Shown: positions 20,132-29,620, numbered from the stretch's first letter. The stretch: 64,000 nt of DNA from Marinomonas fungiae (GCF_001418205.1 NZ_LIQF01000003.1:372001-436000), one strand, 5' to 3'. Translations and numbers: made by a program. Notes: generated by a model not told the origin, from the letters alone.

Positions 20132-21253
20132 ATGATCATGACTAAAAAAGTTTTGGCAGTAAGTGTTTTAGCTGGTTTAGGTTCTTTAGGACTATCTCAA
20201 TCAGCTCTTGCATTCAACGTTGATGCTGGCGATGTACAAGCAAGTGTTTACGGTTACGCTCAAATGAACGCTGTTTACGATATTAATGAAGACATCGGTA
20301 TTAGCACGCAGTCAGGTGACTTCGGTGGCCTAACAGATGCGAACAATGTTCCAGAAGGTCATTTCGATGCTGATGCTCTGCAATCACGTATTGGCGTGTC
20401 AGCTCAACACAAAGATGGTGCGAAAGTCGTTGTAGAAGGTGACTTCCGTGGTACTAACAAGGGCTTCCGCCTACGCCATGCTTACGGATCTTACGGTAAC
20501 TGGACGGTCGGTCGTACTTGGTCTAACTACAACAGCTGGACAGGTTGGACTCCTACGCTTGATTTTGATGGCATTGCTGGCGCTCCTGGCGTACAAGATC
20601 GTGTTGAGCAGGTTCGCTACACAGACGGTGGTCTTTCTTTCGCTCTTGAGAAGAACTACGGCTCAAGTCTAAATGGCGGCACTACAAAGGACTCTTTACC
20701 AGCCTTTACTGCTCGCTACGAAGGCGCAGCAAGCGATAGCGTTAACTTTGTAGTTGCTGGTTTAGCTCGTCAACTTTCACATGACACAGGCACTCAAGAC
20801 GACACAGCAGTTGGTTTTGGTGCTTTCACTGGTGTTGATGTAAACATGGGAGCGGTAACGCTTCATGCCGCTGTTAACTACTCTGACGGTGCAAACTCTT
20901 ACCTATACCGCTCTGGCGGCGGCTGGGGTGGTACTGATGCCTACCTACAAGGCGGTAAGCTAGAAACGGTTTCTGGTTGGGGCGGCACAGTTGGCCTATC
21001 TACTAAGATTGGTGAAGGCGACTTCAACATCGTTTACGGTACAGCAAAAATGGACCTAGACGATATGAACAACGATCTAGGTAGCGTGGGTAGCAACAAC
21101 GAGTCTAACTCTAACGCTTTTGTTAACTACATGTGGTACCCAGTTGACAACGTAATGATGGGCGTGGAAGTTGCTTACTTCAAGAGCGATTACTACAACG
21201 GCGGCGATGCTGACGCAACTCGCGTAATGTACTCTGCTCAGTACAGCTTCTAA
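20132..21253 (+). CDS. DcaP-like outer-membrane porin
   Basis: 373 aa with a signal peptide of about 28 residues (VLAVSVLAGLGSLGLSQSALA, cut after ALA). The mature part has alternating beta-barrel strands and ends in the terminal aromatic QYSF typical of porins. The block SVYGYAQMNAVYDI, GFRLRHAYGSYGNWTVGRTW and VRYTDGGLSFALE resembles the DcaP family of trimeric diffusion porins for organic acids. AAAGGA lies eight bases before the ATG; a second ATG lies two codons on. Probably abundantly expressed: strong terminator and long AT-rich upstream region. Confidence 0.85.
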   Translation: MIMTKKVLAVSVLAGLGSLGLSQSALAFNVDAGDVQASVYGYAQMNAVYDINEDIGISTQSGDFGGLTDANNVPEGHFDADALQSRIGVSAQHKDGAKVVVEGDFRGTNKGFRLRHAYGSYGNWTVGRTWSNYNSWTGWTPTLDFDGIAGAPGVQDRVEQVRYTDGGLSFALEKNYGSSLNGGTTKDSLPAFTARYEGAASDSVNFVVAGLARQLSHDTGTQDDTAVGFGAFTGVDVNMGAVTLHAAVNYSDGANSYLYRSGGGWGGTDAYLQGGKLETVSGWGGTVGLSTKIGEGDFNIVYGTAKMDLDDMNNDLGSVGSNNESNSNAFVNYMWYPVDNVMMGVEVAYFKSDYYNGGDADATRVMYSAQYSF

Positions 21254-21333
21254 TACTATTATGTTCAATCGAAATTGATAGCTCCCTCTTTCTTCCCCTG
21301 AAGGGGGGGACGTTCAAAAATCGACCTTTCTTT

Positions 21334-21372
21334 AAATCGGGAATGCTGCTGTAGGCATTCTCGATTTTTTTT
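21334..21372 (+). terminator. rho-independent terminator after the porin gene
   Basis: 13-bp stem (AAATCGGGAATGC/GCATTCTCGATTT, one G-T position), loop TGCTGTAG, then a run of eight T. Confidence 0.9.
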
Positions 21373-21532
21373 CTGAATAGCCAAGATCCAAACGCCCCTA
21401 TTTATATAGATTGATTTCCATCTTATAGCTTTTATACCTAGGACAATCAGAAACTAACGGATAAAAAAAGTTAGTCATGCACGGAAGACTGCTATTCTTA
21501 ACTTGTCAGACAAGTAATCTGGAGAGGCAGAC

Positions 21533-21799
21533 ATGAGCATCGCAGATGATATTCATAACTATTACGAGAAATTGTTGTTTGAACACCTTGAAGCAAACGG
21601 GCTTCTTGATAGGGATCCTAACTATCTTGCGGATTTGTGTTGCATAGTGCTTAACCACCTACCTACAAAGTATGTTCGTCACGATGTCGATACTGCTTTT
21701 TTTCTAACAAGAGCAGAACGGGCTAGGATGGACATAAAAGTAAACAAAGCTTTAAAGGATGCCCTAGAGTACTTGGAGCAGGAAAACGCCAACAGTTAG
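21533..21799 (+). CDS. ComFB-like small protein
   Basis: 88 aa with GGAGAGG before the ATG. The core ADLCCIVLNHLPTKYVRHDV matches the ComFB pattern (D-x-x-x-LALNxLPPxYV), including a Cys pair. ComFB-type proteins from Gram-positive bacteria and cyanobacteria have been reported as c-di-GMP binding; whether this one binds is unknown. No com genes are nearby. The next gene, GvpU-like, follows in the same direction after 110 bases. Confidence 0.6.
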   Translation: MSIADDIHNYYEKLLFEHLEANGLLDRDPNYLADLCCIVLNHLPTKYVRHDVDTAFFLTRAERARMDIKVNKALKDALEYLEQENANS

Positions 21800-21909
21800 T
21801 TATGGCATCGCCAAGGATAAAGTCTTACCTGCGTGTAGGGCTTTGGTTGGCTACTAAATTATGTTAATAAGTGAATTAGAGTCTTATTTAATTAATTTGT
21901 AGGGGTCAC

Positions 21910-22335
21910 ATGGATAATAAAGTAGCACTTACCGAAGTAGTTAACGCTGATGAAAGAGATTGGTTTCTACAGGACCTGATTGAAATTGCTAACAGTGGAA
22001 AAATGAGCTTCGACATTACATTAACTGTTGGAGGTTTCCTAGTATCAGGAACTTTAGTTGGTGGTAAAGAATACTTTGAAGGATTTGGTGAAGAGTTCTC
22101 ATTTGGACTAAAAGAAGCCGCCGCGGAAAAAGTAAAGGCCGCCTTTGCAAAAAATGGTGAAGTCTATGATACGTCGGCTAATAGCCCATCTATGTTACCA
22201 AGTTACATTCACCTCAAAAACGCTCATTTCTTTCATACGTCCGGTTCTCCCGTACCAGAAAACCGAGGTGTATGGTGGCGGGGCCGTGTTTCTGAAGTTA
22301 CAGGCTTCTCTCTCGGAGCACTCATCGCTGGCTAA
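21910..22335 (+). CDS. GvpU-like (gas-vesicle accessory type) orphan protein
   Basis: 141 aa with AGGGG before the ATG. The segment DWFLQDLIEIANSGKMSFD, ITLTVGGFLVSGTLVGGKEY, FEGFGEEF resembles my recollection of GvpU, an accessory protein of gas-vesicle clusters. No gvpA or other gas-vesicle gene occurs in this window, so here the domain probably does something else. The C-terminus is soluble (FHTSGSPVPENRGVWWRGRV). Assignment tentative. Confidence 0.5.
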   Translation: MDNKVALTEVVNADERDWFLQDLIEIANSGKMSFDITLTVGGFLVSGTLVGGKEYFEGFGEEFSFGLKEAAAEKVKAAFAKNGEVYDTSANSPSMLPSYIHLKNAHFFHTSGSPVPENRGVWWRGRVSEVTGFSLGALIAG

Positions 22336-22662
22336 GAGTCACGTCTTGAATTAATGCAAAAAAGGGCTGCTCTCAGGCAGCCCGATCATAACGAAGCAAT
22401 CGAGCTAAACTATCATGCAAAGATATTTTCGACTTGTGGGTCTTTGGCTTTGAATCGAAATAACCTCAAGTACTTAGCTGACCGGTAACATTTTTAATTG
22501 CCTAGTTAGAAATGATATTCATATACCGCTATTTTCTGCATTTTCATCATGAAATCTTACAAAAGTTCTGGTGCTTAAGCCTGATTATTATTAGAGTACG
22601 CTAATATTAATCTCATATATTTAACAAGGACTGCTTATCTGCATGTTAAATAAGGCTTATCT
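22336..22662. other. intergenic region between GvpU-like gene and chemoreceptor
   Basis: 327 bp with no gene. It holds the hairpin annotated separately at 22358-22383 and, near its right end, an AT-rich stretch that should contain the chemoreceptor promoter. Confidence 0.6.
22358..22383 (-). terminator. terminator-like hairpin facing the minus strand
   Basis: 7-bp G+C stem GGGCTGC/GCAGCCC, loop TCTCAG. The T6 tract is on the minus-strand side, although the neighbouring genes are all on the plus strand. Confidence 0.6.
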
Positions 22663-24624
22663 ATGAAAATCAAATCAAAACTCTTAGCTGCGCTATCTGT
22701 TGCGACAGTGATGCCAATAGCGGTTATTGGCGGTATCACTTCCTACCTAAACTCAACCCAAACGATAGAAAATTTTGAAAATAGCAGTAGTCAAACGCTA
22801 TCTGCGATAGAAAAAAACTTTTCAGGCTTTGTTGGTAATATCAAGAAAACAGTTAATTTTCTAGCAACAAGTGACCTTTTAACATCCCAAGCCACTCCAC
22901 TCACTCACTACAATGAAACGGTAGGAAAAGCTCCTGCATTAATTGCAGAACAAAATGGCGGTTACGAACGCGACGTTTATCGCATGTTCAAGGACTTAGG
23001 GAAAAATTACCCTGAGTTAGTCTACGTCTACGCTGGCGATGAACAAGGTGGCTATATCGAATGGCCTGGCACCTATGAATATGCCCAATGGGAGCCTAAA
23101 AAAGAATCTTGGTACGTTAGCGGTATTAAAAGCATCGATAAAGTTGTCTTGCCAGGCGCATATTATTGGGAACCAGACGATGCAGTATATGTGAATGCGG
23201 TCAGAGCCATGGTCCGTGATGGCAAAGTTGACGGCGTTGTTGCCGTTGATGTGTCCATCAAGACTTTAACCGATATGGCTGCTAGTACGGTTATCGGTGA
23301 AACCGGCAATCTGATGGTGATCGAAGATTCAGGGACTATTCTTGTCGATGTAATTACCCCTGATAACAGCTTTAAAAATATCCATGATTTAACGGACTCC
23401 TCTTACGAAAAGCTGGCTGAAACAAACGCCGGAGTTTTAGACGTTTCATTTGCTGGAGAATCATACAAAGCCAATATCCTAACGTCCCCGAGCCTAGGCT
23501 GGAAATTTATTGCTTTAGTGCCAACAAAAGAAATTTATGCCAGTACTATTTACTTAATAGAAACAACTGTTTTGGTGTGTCTTGGTTTGCTAGCTATTTT
23601 TATTGCAATTAGCTTTGTCATGGCCCGTCGCCTGATCAAGCCGATTGAAATGGTTTCAAATAGCTTGCAAGTGATTGCCGAAGGCGAAGGCGATCTAACC
23701 GCCAAAATTAAGATAGATAACAAGGATGAGACAGGAATTCTGGCAAACTGGTTTAATCTCTTTTTGGAAAGCACCCGCTCGCTGATCCAGGATATTAAAC
23801 AAAAGAATAGTGAAATCACTTCGGTTGCAGAACAGACGGCAGAAAAAGCTCACCAAGTAGCCGCTTCTACGACTGAGCAACAGCACTCGATTGATCAAAT
23901 TGTTTCTGCGGGCCATCAGATGGTTCAAGCCTCCAGTGAGGCGGCTCAAAACTGCGCTGAGTCAGCACAATTTTCTGAGCGTGCACTCGATACTACCCAG
24001 TCGGGCAAAAAGCTTATTAAAGAAAGCTCTGATGGCGTTAACCGTTTAGGTGAGCGTCTACATCAATCCAATAAGGTCATAATTGAGCTTGAAAATGAGA
24101 CAAGTAATATCAATCAGATCTTATCCACCATCCAAGATATTGCTGAGCAAACAAACCTACTGGCATTAAACGCTGCTATTGAGGCTGCTCGGGCAGGTGA
24201 ACAAGGCCGTGGCTTTGCCGTGGTTGCAGATGAAGTTCGAGGATTGGCTCAGCGTACACAAGAATCCACCGAGCAGATTAATAAGATTCTGGGACTTTTA
24301 ATGGATCGTACCAAGAATGCCAGTAAGTCTATGGTGGAATGCCTTGGCGAGTCTGAGCGCGCCATCGAATTATCAGGGCAAGCACTTGACTCATTTCAGA
24401 ATATCGAGGAAATGGTTAAGCAAATGAACGATATGACATTGCGTACCGCTGCGTCAGCCGAAGAACAAAGAGCCGTTACTGAAGATATTAATAGCAATAT
24501 CAGCTTAATCAGTGCTTCTTCACAACTCATTTCGCAGATTTCTGATGAGGTTGCCAGTCTCTGTGAACGGCAGGATGATCTTAGCAAACAGGTTCAGGGA
24601 ACGGTTTCCAGATTCCGTACCTAA
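22663..24624 (+). CDS. methyl-accepting chemotaxis protein with dCache ligand domain
   Basis: 653 aa. N-terminal transmembrane helix (~8-28), large periplasmic dCache-type sensor (~35-300), second transmembrane helix (~302-322), HAMP (~325-378) and the signalling domain, whose hairpin tip reads [20 protein letters not shown]. The sensor contains SWYVSG and [11 protein letters not shown], but the full amino-acid-binding signature is not visible, so the ligand is unknown. No chemotaxis genes are adjacent. Ends with a strong terminator. Confidence 0.95.
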   Translation: MKIKSKLLAALSVATVMPIAVIGGITSYLNSTQTIENFENSSSQTLSAIEKNFSGFVGNIKKTVNFLATSDLLTSQATPLTHYNETVGKAPALIAEQNGGYERDVYRMFKDLGKNYPELVYVYAGDEQGGYIEWPGTYEYAQWEPKKESWYVSGIKSIDKVVLPGAYYWEPDDAVYVNAVRAMVRDGKVDGVVAVDVSIKTLTDMAASTVIGETGNLMVIEDSGTILVDVITPDNSFKNIHDLTDSSYEKLAETNAGVLDVSFAGESYKANILTSPSLGWKFIALVPTKEIYASTIYLIETTVLVCLGLLAIFIAISFVMARRLIKPIEMVSNSLQVIAEGEGDLTAKIKIDNKDETGILANWFNLFLESTRSLIQDIKQKNSEITSVAEQTAEKAHQVAASTTEQQHSIDQIVSAGHQMVQASSEAAQNCAESAQFSERALDTTQSGKKLIKESSDGVNRLGERLHQSNKVIIELENETSNINQILSTIQDIAEQTNLLALNAAIEAARAGEQGRGFAVVADEVRGLAQRTQESTEQINKILGLLMDRTKNASKSMVECLGESERAIELSGQALDSFQNIEEMVKQMNDMTLRTAASAEEQRAVTEDINSNISLISASSQLISQISDEVASLCERQDDLSKQVQGTVSRFRT

Positions 24625-24643
24625 TCTTAAATCAGTGATCAAC

Positions 24644-24680
24644 AAAATGCTCGATGCAAACCATCGAGCATTTTTTTTTG
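24644..24680 (+). terminator. rho-independent terminator after chemoreceptor gene
   Basis: Perfect 13-bp stem AAAATGCTCGATG/CATCGAGCATTTT with a 5-base loop, extended into a T9 run. Confidence 0.93.
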
Positions 24681-24752
24681 GCACGGACGGTCAACTTTAA
24701 TAGTGCCCCATTCTTCGAAACACTTCACTTTTGTAACGCTCTCAAACGAGCA

Positions 24753-24771
24753 AAGCTAACTTCGGTAGCTT
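24753..24771. promoter_or_regulatory. candidate operator of the Xre/RES operon
   Basis: Inverted repeat AAGCTA-N7-TAGCTT about 60 bases before the antitoxin ATG, preceded by a smaller one (GCTC-N6-GAGC). A TACAAT -10 lies at 24789-24794. Xre antitoxins usually autoregulate; binding here is inferred. Confidence 0.4.
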
Positions 24772-24830
24772 GAGCTCAGTGCAGGTGCTACAATAATTGT
24801 TGCATATGAAACAAAAAGATCGAGGTGGTT

Positions 24831-25277
24831 ATGCCAATTAAAAGTTTCAAACCTAGTGGAAAAGTGAGGCACGGGCTTATGGCCGCTTTGTCATTATCTA
24901 GTGACCCGATTAGTGCATCCGTTCAACTAGAAGAAGGTTTTGAAGCCTCAATCCTTGATAATATGGTGAAAATCTCAAAACTGGCCCAAGGCACTGTGGT
25001 AAAAGTGATTGGTATTGATCGAGCTACCCTAAGCCGCCATAAGAAAACACATTCTAAATGGCACGGAGCGACCGCCACAAAAGTCTACAATGGTGCACGA
25101 GTACTAGACGCAGCATTGGACTTATTTAACCAAGACCCACAAAAGGCTGAGCAGTGGCTGAACACTCCTGCAGTGGCATTAGGGGGCATTTCCCCTTCTG
25201 ACTATGCTAAAAACCCACTGGGACAAGAGGCGGTGCTTGACCTGATCGGTCGCATCAAGCATGGCGTTATGAACTGA
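24831..25277 (+). CDS. Xre/MbcA/ParS-type antitoxin (DUF2384)
   Basis: 148 aa from ATG 24831 (GAGGTGG five bases upstream). The N-terminal half is an Xre-like helix-turn-helix (KLAQGTVVKVIGIDRATLSR); the C-terminal half is the toxin-binding DUF2384 domain (ALDLFNQDPQKAEQWLNTP, ALGGISPSDYAKNPLGQE). The stop overlaps the RES toxin start (TGATG). Neutralises the RES toxin and probably represses the operon. Confidence 0.9.
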   Translation: MPIKSFKPSGKVRHGLMAALSLSSDPISASVQLEEGFEASILDNMVKISKLAQGTVVKVIGIDRATLSRHKKTHSKWHGATATKVYNGARVLDAALDLFNQDPQKAEQWLNTPAVALGGISPSDYAKNPLGQEAVLDLIGRIKHGVMN

Positions 25278-25747
25278 TGAAGCTTTTTCGATTATGCAGA
25301 ATGGAGTTTTCAGACACTGCATTTGATGGTTATGGCGCCAGAACATACGGTGGTCGCTGGAATCCCAAAGGCACAAGCTGTGTCTACCTAGGCGAATCTA
25401 AATCCGTCTGCCTTCTTGAGACAGTCGTTCACTTGCATGATGCCAGTGCCCTAGATCAATTTGCTATGCTTTCCATCGACGTGCCTAACGATTTGATTTT
25501 GCAATTCCCAGAAGAGGTACTGCCAAACAACTGGCAAGCCTACCCTGCTCCTCAGGAGCTTGCTGACATTGGTGCTGAGTGGTTAGAAAGTCACGCCAGC
25601 TTAGTCTTGTTGGTGCCCAGCGTCATATCAGGGGATTACTGTGCGCTACTTAACCCAAATCACCCTCGCTGCAAGGAATTTACCTCTGTCGCACAAAGAG
25701 AAGCCTTTCGAATTGATCAACGATTAGCACCGCGCATGAAAGAGTAA
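25277..25747 (+). CDS. RES-domain toxin
   Basis: 156 aa. The RES family signature is present: Arg in GARTYGGRWNPKG, Tyr and Glu in VYLGES and CLLETVVHLH, Ser in LVPSVISGDY. Characterised RES toxins degrade NAD+ (NAD phosphorylase or glycohydrolase) or ADP-ribosylate a target such as phosphoribosylpyrophosphate synthetase; which applies here cannot be seen. Coupled to the antitoxin by a one-base overlap. The full-length frame suggests an active module. Confidence 0.9.
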   Translation: MKLFRLCRMEFSDTAFDGYGARTYGGRWNPKGTSCVYLGESKSVCLLETVVHLHDASALDQFAMLSIDVPNDLILQFPEEVLPNNWQAYPAPQELADIGAEWLESHASLVLLVPSVISGDYCALLNPNHPRCKEFTSVAQREAFRIDQRLAPRMKE

Positions 25748-25848
25748 GCCAAAGTAAACGGTTGGATCGTTATTTAAACAGCTACACTTCCAAGTTTATT
25801 GTTGTCATACTTACACCCTGAAAAGTTAATAAAGAGATCGCCGATACT

Positions 25849-26298
25849 ATGAGCAATATGAATTCTTCATCACACGAATTGCAGGAAACACTTAATCAAC
25901 TGACTAATGACTATATTGAAAGTGAAGATCTTGGTGATGGCCATACGCTACTAGTAGCCGCTTGCTTTGATAATGACCTAGACGCACTGAAAATATTTCA
26001 TAAGAAAGGCGTGGATTTCACAGTACGTAATCATATAGGCACCAGCACTCTAGAGGCTTGCGCTATGAACGGCTCCATTGAGTGCCTCTCTTACATCTTG
26101 GAGAACCATATCGTCGACGAAATGATCAATGAACAAGAGCCAATGTCAGGCTTTTATCCGGCTTTTTATGCTGCCTCACAGAATTTTGAGGACTGCTATA
26201 ATCTTCTAAAACAATATGGTGCAGATGTGAATATGGAAGGGCCATTTGATAAGACCGCCTCCGAAGTGCTGCAATTGATTAAAGAACAAGCTAATTAA
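25849..26298 (+). CDS. ankyrin-repeat protein
   Basis: 149 aa, no signal peptide. Three to four ankyrin-like repeats: DGHTLLVAACFDNDLDALKI, then GTSTLEACAMNGSIECLSYI, SGFYPAFYAASQNFEDCYNL and LKQYGADVNMEG. Probably a cytoplasmic protein-binding module; partner unknown. Lies 101 bases after the RES toxin gene in the same direction but with its own ribosome site. Confidence 0.75.
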   Translation: MSNMNSSSHELQETLNQLTNDYIESEDLGDGHTLLVAACFDNDLDALKIFHKKGVDFTVRNHIGTSTLEACAMNGSIECLSYILENHIVDEMINEQEPMSGFYPAFYAASQNFEDCYNLLKQYGADVNMEGPFDKTASEVLQLIKEQAN

Positions 26299-26432
26299 AA
26301 TCCGACTCTAACCCCTTCAGCTTTTATTGACTCAAGCAAAAGAAAGCCAGCTCTAATTAGAACTGGCTAATTGGATGCAATCCTTCATAGAGACATTAAC
26401 CAGATGTGTGGTTAGCTGTAATGCCCAGTCCT

Positions 26433-26813
26433 TCAGCTCAGATACTTTAATAATATACTCAGTGCAGAAATAACCATTACGGCAAAGGTAGTCACCATAC
26501 CGCACTGACGAAAGAGTAAGGTTTCATTTTTCTGACTCACACCATAAGCATGAAGGATACGACCCACACATAACGCTACCCCCAGAATATGTACCAATAA
26601 AGGTGCACCGTTCATCGTCTCATACATCCATACCAGCAGGAGTGCAAAGGGAACATACTCTCCAAAATTACCCTGCACTCGTATCGCTCGGGCCAATAAC
26701 GGATGCTCACCATCTCCGATGCCAACTTGATACTTGAGCCTCAATTTAATAACTCGGCCACTAAGGAAGACAAACAGAAAAGCCAGTAACGCCGCATAAA
26801 ATGGAGTAATCAT
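26433..26813 (-). CDS. MAPEG family membrane protein
   Basis: 126 aa with four predicted membrane helices. The cytoplasmic loop HPLLARAIRVQGNFGEYVPF matches the MAPEG pattern (RxxRAxxNxxExxP), and GRILHAYG is the second family signature. Related to eukaryotic microsomal glutathione transferases; the bacterial function is usually unknown. AAGGA lies seven bases before the ATG. Transcribed alone. Confidence 0.88.
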   Translation of the reverse strand: MITPFYAALLAFLFVFLSGRVIKLRLKYQVGIGDGEHPLLARAIRVQGNFGEYVPFALLLVWMYETMNGAPLLVHILGVALCVGRILHAYGVSQKNETLLFRQCGMVTTFAVMVISALSILLKYLS

Positions 26814-27019
26814 AACTCAGTCCTTGCTTAAGAATTAAACGAGCAGATTACTCTTCCTAACTAAAGAATCAACCAGTTACGAGTAGTGCAAACAAACAGC
26901 TATATGTATGTTTCTGCTGTTTCTAGAGTCTTGCCCTACCCAATCACAAAAGTACTGATTTATTGCTAACCGTCAAAAAATCCACTATAAAGGATATTAA
27001 TTCCAATATGGTGGAAATC

Positions 27020-27598
27020 ATGAATGTCGACAAATTAATTGCTTCGAAAATAAAAGCCTCCCGCAAAAGGCTGCATCTAACATTGGACGCCTTAGCTGAG
27101 CGAAGTGGTATTAGTCGCTCCATGATCTCATTGATAGAACGAGGACAGTCAAGTCCAACGGCCGCGGTCCTTAACCGATTAACGGATGCCTTAGGAATGT
27201 CCCTGCCAGAGCTATTTTCAGATCAGCTGGCGGATAACGTGGCGGCGCCACATTGCCACTCTAGCTTGGGCGAACAAAAGACTTGGAAAGATCCCGAGTC
27301 AGGCTACATACGTCGTCAATTGACACCTAGAAACGCGTTTTCCACCGTTGAGCTAACGGAAATAACTTTTCCAGCCAAGCAGCGCGTTACCTTCGACAAT
27401 ATGCTTAGAAACATCGAAATACATCAACAAGTATGGATGCTCGCAGGGGAAATCATTATCTCTGACGATGAGTCAAGTTGGCACCTAAAACAAGGTGACT
27501 GCTTAGTCTTTAAGCAGAAAGAGCACACAATATTTTCTAACCCTAGCGAAGTAGAAGCTCGATACTTAATTGCCCTGACTAGTTTGCCAAACACATAA
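27020..27598 (+). CDS. XRE-cupin transcriptional regulator
   Basis: 192 aa from ATG 27020 (GGTGG five bases upstream); ATG 27008 is an alternative. N-terminal HTH_3 (LHLTLDALAERSGISRSMIS, LIERGQSSPTAAVLNRL) and a C-terminal cupin (EIHQQVWMLAGEIII, WHLKQGDCLVFKQKEHTIF). Regulators with this architecture often control the next gene. Here a GNAT acetyltransferase starts 12 bases downstream, so the two form an operon and the cupin probably senses its substrate (inference). Confidence 0.88.
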   Translation: MNVDKLIASKIKASRKRLHLTLDALAERSGISRSMISLIERGQSSPTAAVLNRLTDALGMSLPELFSDQLADNVAAPHCHSSLGEQKTWKDPESGYIRRQLTPRNAFSTVELTEITFPAKQRVTFDNMLRNIEIHQQVWMLAGEIIISDDESSWHLKQGDCLVFKQKEHTIFSNPSEVEARYLIALTSLPNT

Positions 27599-27610
27599 GG
27601 AAGAACCCTC

Positions 27611-28138
27611 ATGGAATACAAAGTCGTCCCTTGCACCTATGAAAAACATGCCCACAGTATTCTAGAAACATTTAACGATGCAATAGAAAATTCTACCGTG
27701 ATCTACGAATACCAAAAGCTTTCATTAACCAGCATGGTCGAATGGTTTGACACTAAAAAAGCCAATGGTTACCCCATTATTGGATTGGAGTCAGTAGACG
27801 GCCAACTCCTAGGATTCGCCAGCTATAGCGCGTTTAAAATTAGGCCAGCATACAAATACTCGATCGAGCACTCCATCTATGTTCATAAAGATTTTCGGGG
27901 ACATGGACTAAGTCACATTCTTCTTGAGCTCATTATTAATGCCGCGAAAGAGAATAACTACCACGCTTTAATCGGTGGCATCGACGCAGATAATCAGGCC
28001 AGCATCGCGTTGCACGAAAAGCATGGATTTAAACATGTGGGAACCTTGCCTGAGGTAGGCTATAAATTTGGTCGTTGGCTTAACCTAGCTTATTACCAAC
28101 TGATTTTGCCGACTCCAAAAACACCAAGCGAAGATTAG
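27611..28138 (+). CDS. GNAT N-acetyltransferase, phosphinothricin-acetyltransferase-like
   Basis: 175 aa. Acetyl-CoA binding motif A is visible as SIYVHKDFRGHGLSHILLEL; ALIGGIDADNQASIALHEKH and GFKHVGTLPEVGYKFGRW follow the Pat/Bar subgroup pattern, which acetylates phosphinothricin or methionine sulfone/sulfoximine-type amino acids. Physiological substrate unknown. AAGGAAG precedes the ATG. Confidence 0.85.
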   Translation: MEYKVVPCTYEKHAHSILETFNDAIENSTVIYEYQKLSLTSMVEWFDTKKANGYPIIGLESVDGQLLGFASYSAFKIRPAYKYSIEHSIYVHKDFRGHGLSHILLELIINAAKENNYHALIGGIDADNQASIALHEKHGFKHVGTLPEVGYKFGRWLNLAYYQLILPTPKTPSED

Positions 28139-28313
28139 TTTTCAGCGCCAGACATTAAGAGCGCAATAACAGCAATAACGTTGAATAAAGAGGAGTATCA
28201 TGCCCGTTTTAAAGTAACTAATGGGTTCTTTTTTACTATAGGTCTCTGATTTGTTAGCCTTATTAGCGTGCTACTTGAACTCAACCATTAGCACCTTTCC
28301 ATAAGGACTTAAA

Positions 28314-29459
28314 ATGAATAAAACCGCTCGCCGATGGGTATATCGCTTTGAAAGGCGCTATGACAAACTAAAACATCGCTACAAGCGTTGGCGTGGCTAC
28401 TCCCCAGTTATTGTTGAGCCTTATATGACCTATGGCACAGTTGATGAGCTATGGGTGGCGGGTAGGCTTCTAGAAGCGAAAGGCGTTGAAGGTGCTTTTG
28501 AAGACAGCAATTGGAAGAAGCTCGTTCACATGATGCGCCGCTACCAAAGCGCTGAAATCCCCTTCACAGAGATCCAGTTAACGCTCGGTGCGGACAAACG
28601 TAAGATTTACACAGATGGCAATGGCTACTTTCACTACCGCTGGCCCACCCCTGCACGCAAAGATGTTCAACAGCCTTGGACCACGCTTACTCTTCAGCCG
28701 GCCGATCCTGAGCTACCAAAAGCCAAAGAATACACGGTTGCCGAAGTCTGCATCCCCTGTAATAACGCAGAATTTGGCGTAGTCAGCGATGTTGACGACA
28801 CCATCATGCACACGGGGGCGACGAACTTCCTCCGCCACACGCAAACGGTTCTGTTCAACAATGCCCACACGCGTGTGCTAATGCCAGGTACCGTTGAATT
28901 TTACAGTGCATTGCACAAAGGCGCTTCAGGCAAAGCCAACAACCCTTTCTTTTATGTCTCCAGTAGCCCTTGGAATATTTACGACCTGATAGCCGAGTTT
29001 ATTCGCATCCATAACCTACCCAAAGGCCCAGTACTACTGAAAGATTTTGGTTTGCGTGAACACCGTTGGTTCAAAGATGGCCATGAGAACTATAAAACGG
29101 GTCGTATCGAATCCATCTTAAAAACGTACCCGAAACTTAAATTAGTTTTGGTAGGCGACTCAGGACAAAAAGATGTCTACGCCTATTTACAAGTTGCTAA
29201 AGACTACCCAGATCGAATCTTAGCGGTTTATATTCGAGACTTAAAACCAGACTCGCGTTCCCATAAAATGAACGCAGCCGCCTCAGAGTTCTCCGACTAT
29301 AATGTGCCCTTCGCATTTATTAGAGATGCAACAGATGCTGTAGAACACGCTCAGATGCTGAACTTAGTCACCGATCAAGCAACTCAGAAAGTAAAAAACG
29401 ATGCGGCCCAGGATCGGTCCGATTCCCAGAAAAATGAGCCCCCAAAGAAAACTGTATAG
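28314..29459 (+). CDS. App1-type (DUF2183) phosphatase-domain protein
   Basis: 381 aa. The C-terminal half has the HAD-like APP1 catalytic domain: nucleophile motif VVSDVDDTIMHTGA near residue 165, then FFYVSSSPWNIYDLIAEF, and LVLVGDSGQKDVYAYLQ. Yeast App1 is a phosphatidate phosphatase; bacterial homologues are poorly known. The N-terminus is basic (RRYDKLKHRYKRWRGY) without a signal peptide, so cytoplasmic or membrane-peripheral. AAGGA before the ATG. A strong bidirectional terminator follows. Confidence 0.88.
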   Translation: MNKTARRWVYRFERRYDKLKHRYKRWRGYSPVIVEPYMTYGTVDELWVAGRLLEAKGVEGAFEDSNWKKLVHMMRRYQSAEIPFTEIQLTLGADKRKIYTDGNGYFHYRWPTPARKDVQQPWTTLTLQPADPELPKAKEYTVAEVCIPCNNAEFGVVSDVDDTIMHTGATNFLRHTQTVLFNNAHTRVLMPGTVEFYSALHKGASGKANNPFFYVSSSPWNIYDLIAEFIRIHNLPKGPVLLKDFGLREHRWFKDGHENYKTGRIESILKTYPKLKLVLVGDSGQKDVYAYLQVAKDYPDRILAVYIRDLKPDSRSHKMNAAASEFSDYNVPFAFIRDATDAVEHAQMLNLVTDQATQKVKNDAAQDRSDSQKNEPPKKTV

Positions 29460-29558
29460 AAGGGCCAAAATATTCAAAGCTATAAATAGGCGCATTTGTG
29501 GCTAGGAGCAGACAAGAGATATGACTTCCTTGATCTTGATGCCATACGCCTTTGATAA

Positions 29559-29592
29559 AAAAAATGGCCTTTATACTCAAAGGCCATTTTAT
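29559..29592. terminator. bidirectional terminator
   Basis: Perfect 12-bp stem AAAATGGCCTTT/AAAGGCCATTTT with loop ATACTC between the convergent App1-type gene and the glutamate-synthase-like gene. Confidence 0.92.
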
Positions 29593-29620
29593 ACTGACTA
29601 GACGAAGGTATTAGATAAGA

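Noticed and set aside
22663-24624. chemoreceptor as a canonical amino-acid (dCache_1AA) sensor
   Set aside because: SWY and the aspartate strand are present, but the arginine and spacing of the amino-acid signature are not clear, so no ligand was assigned.
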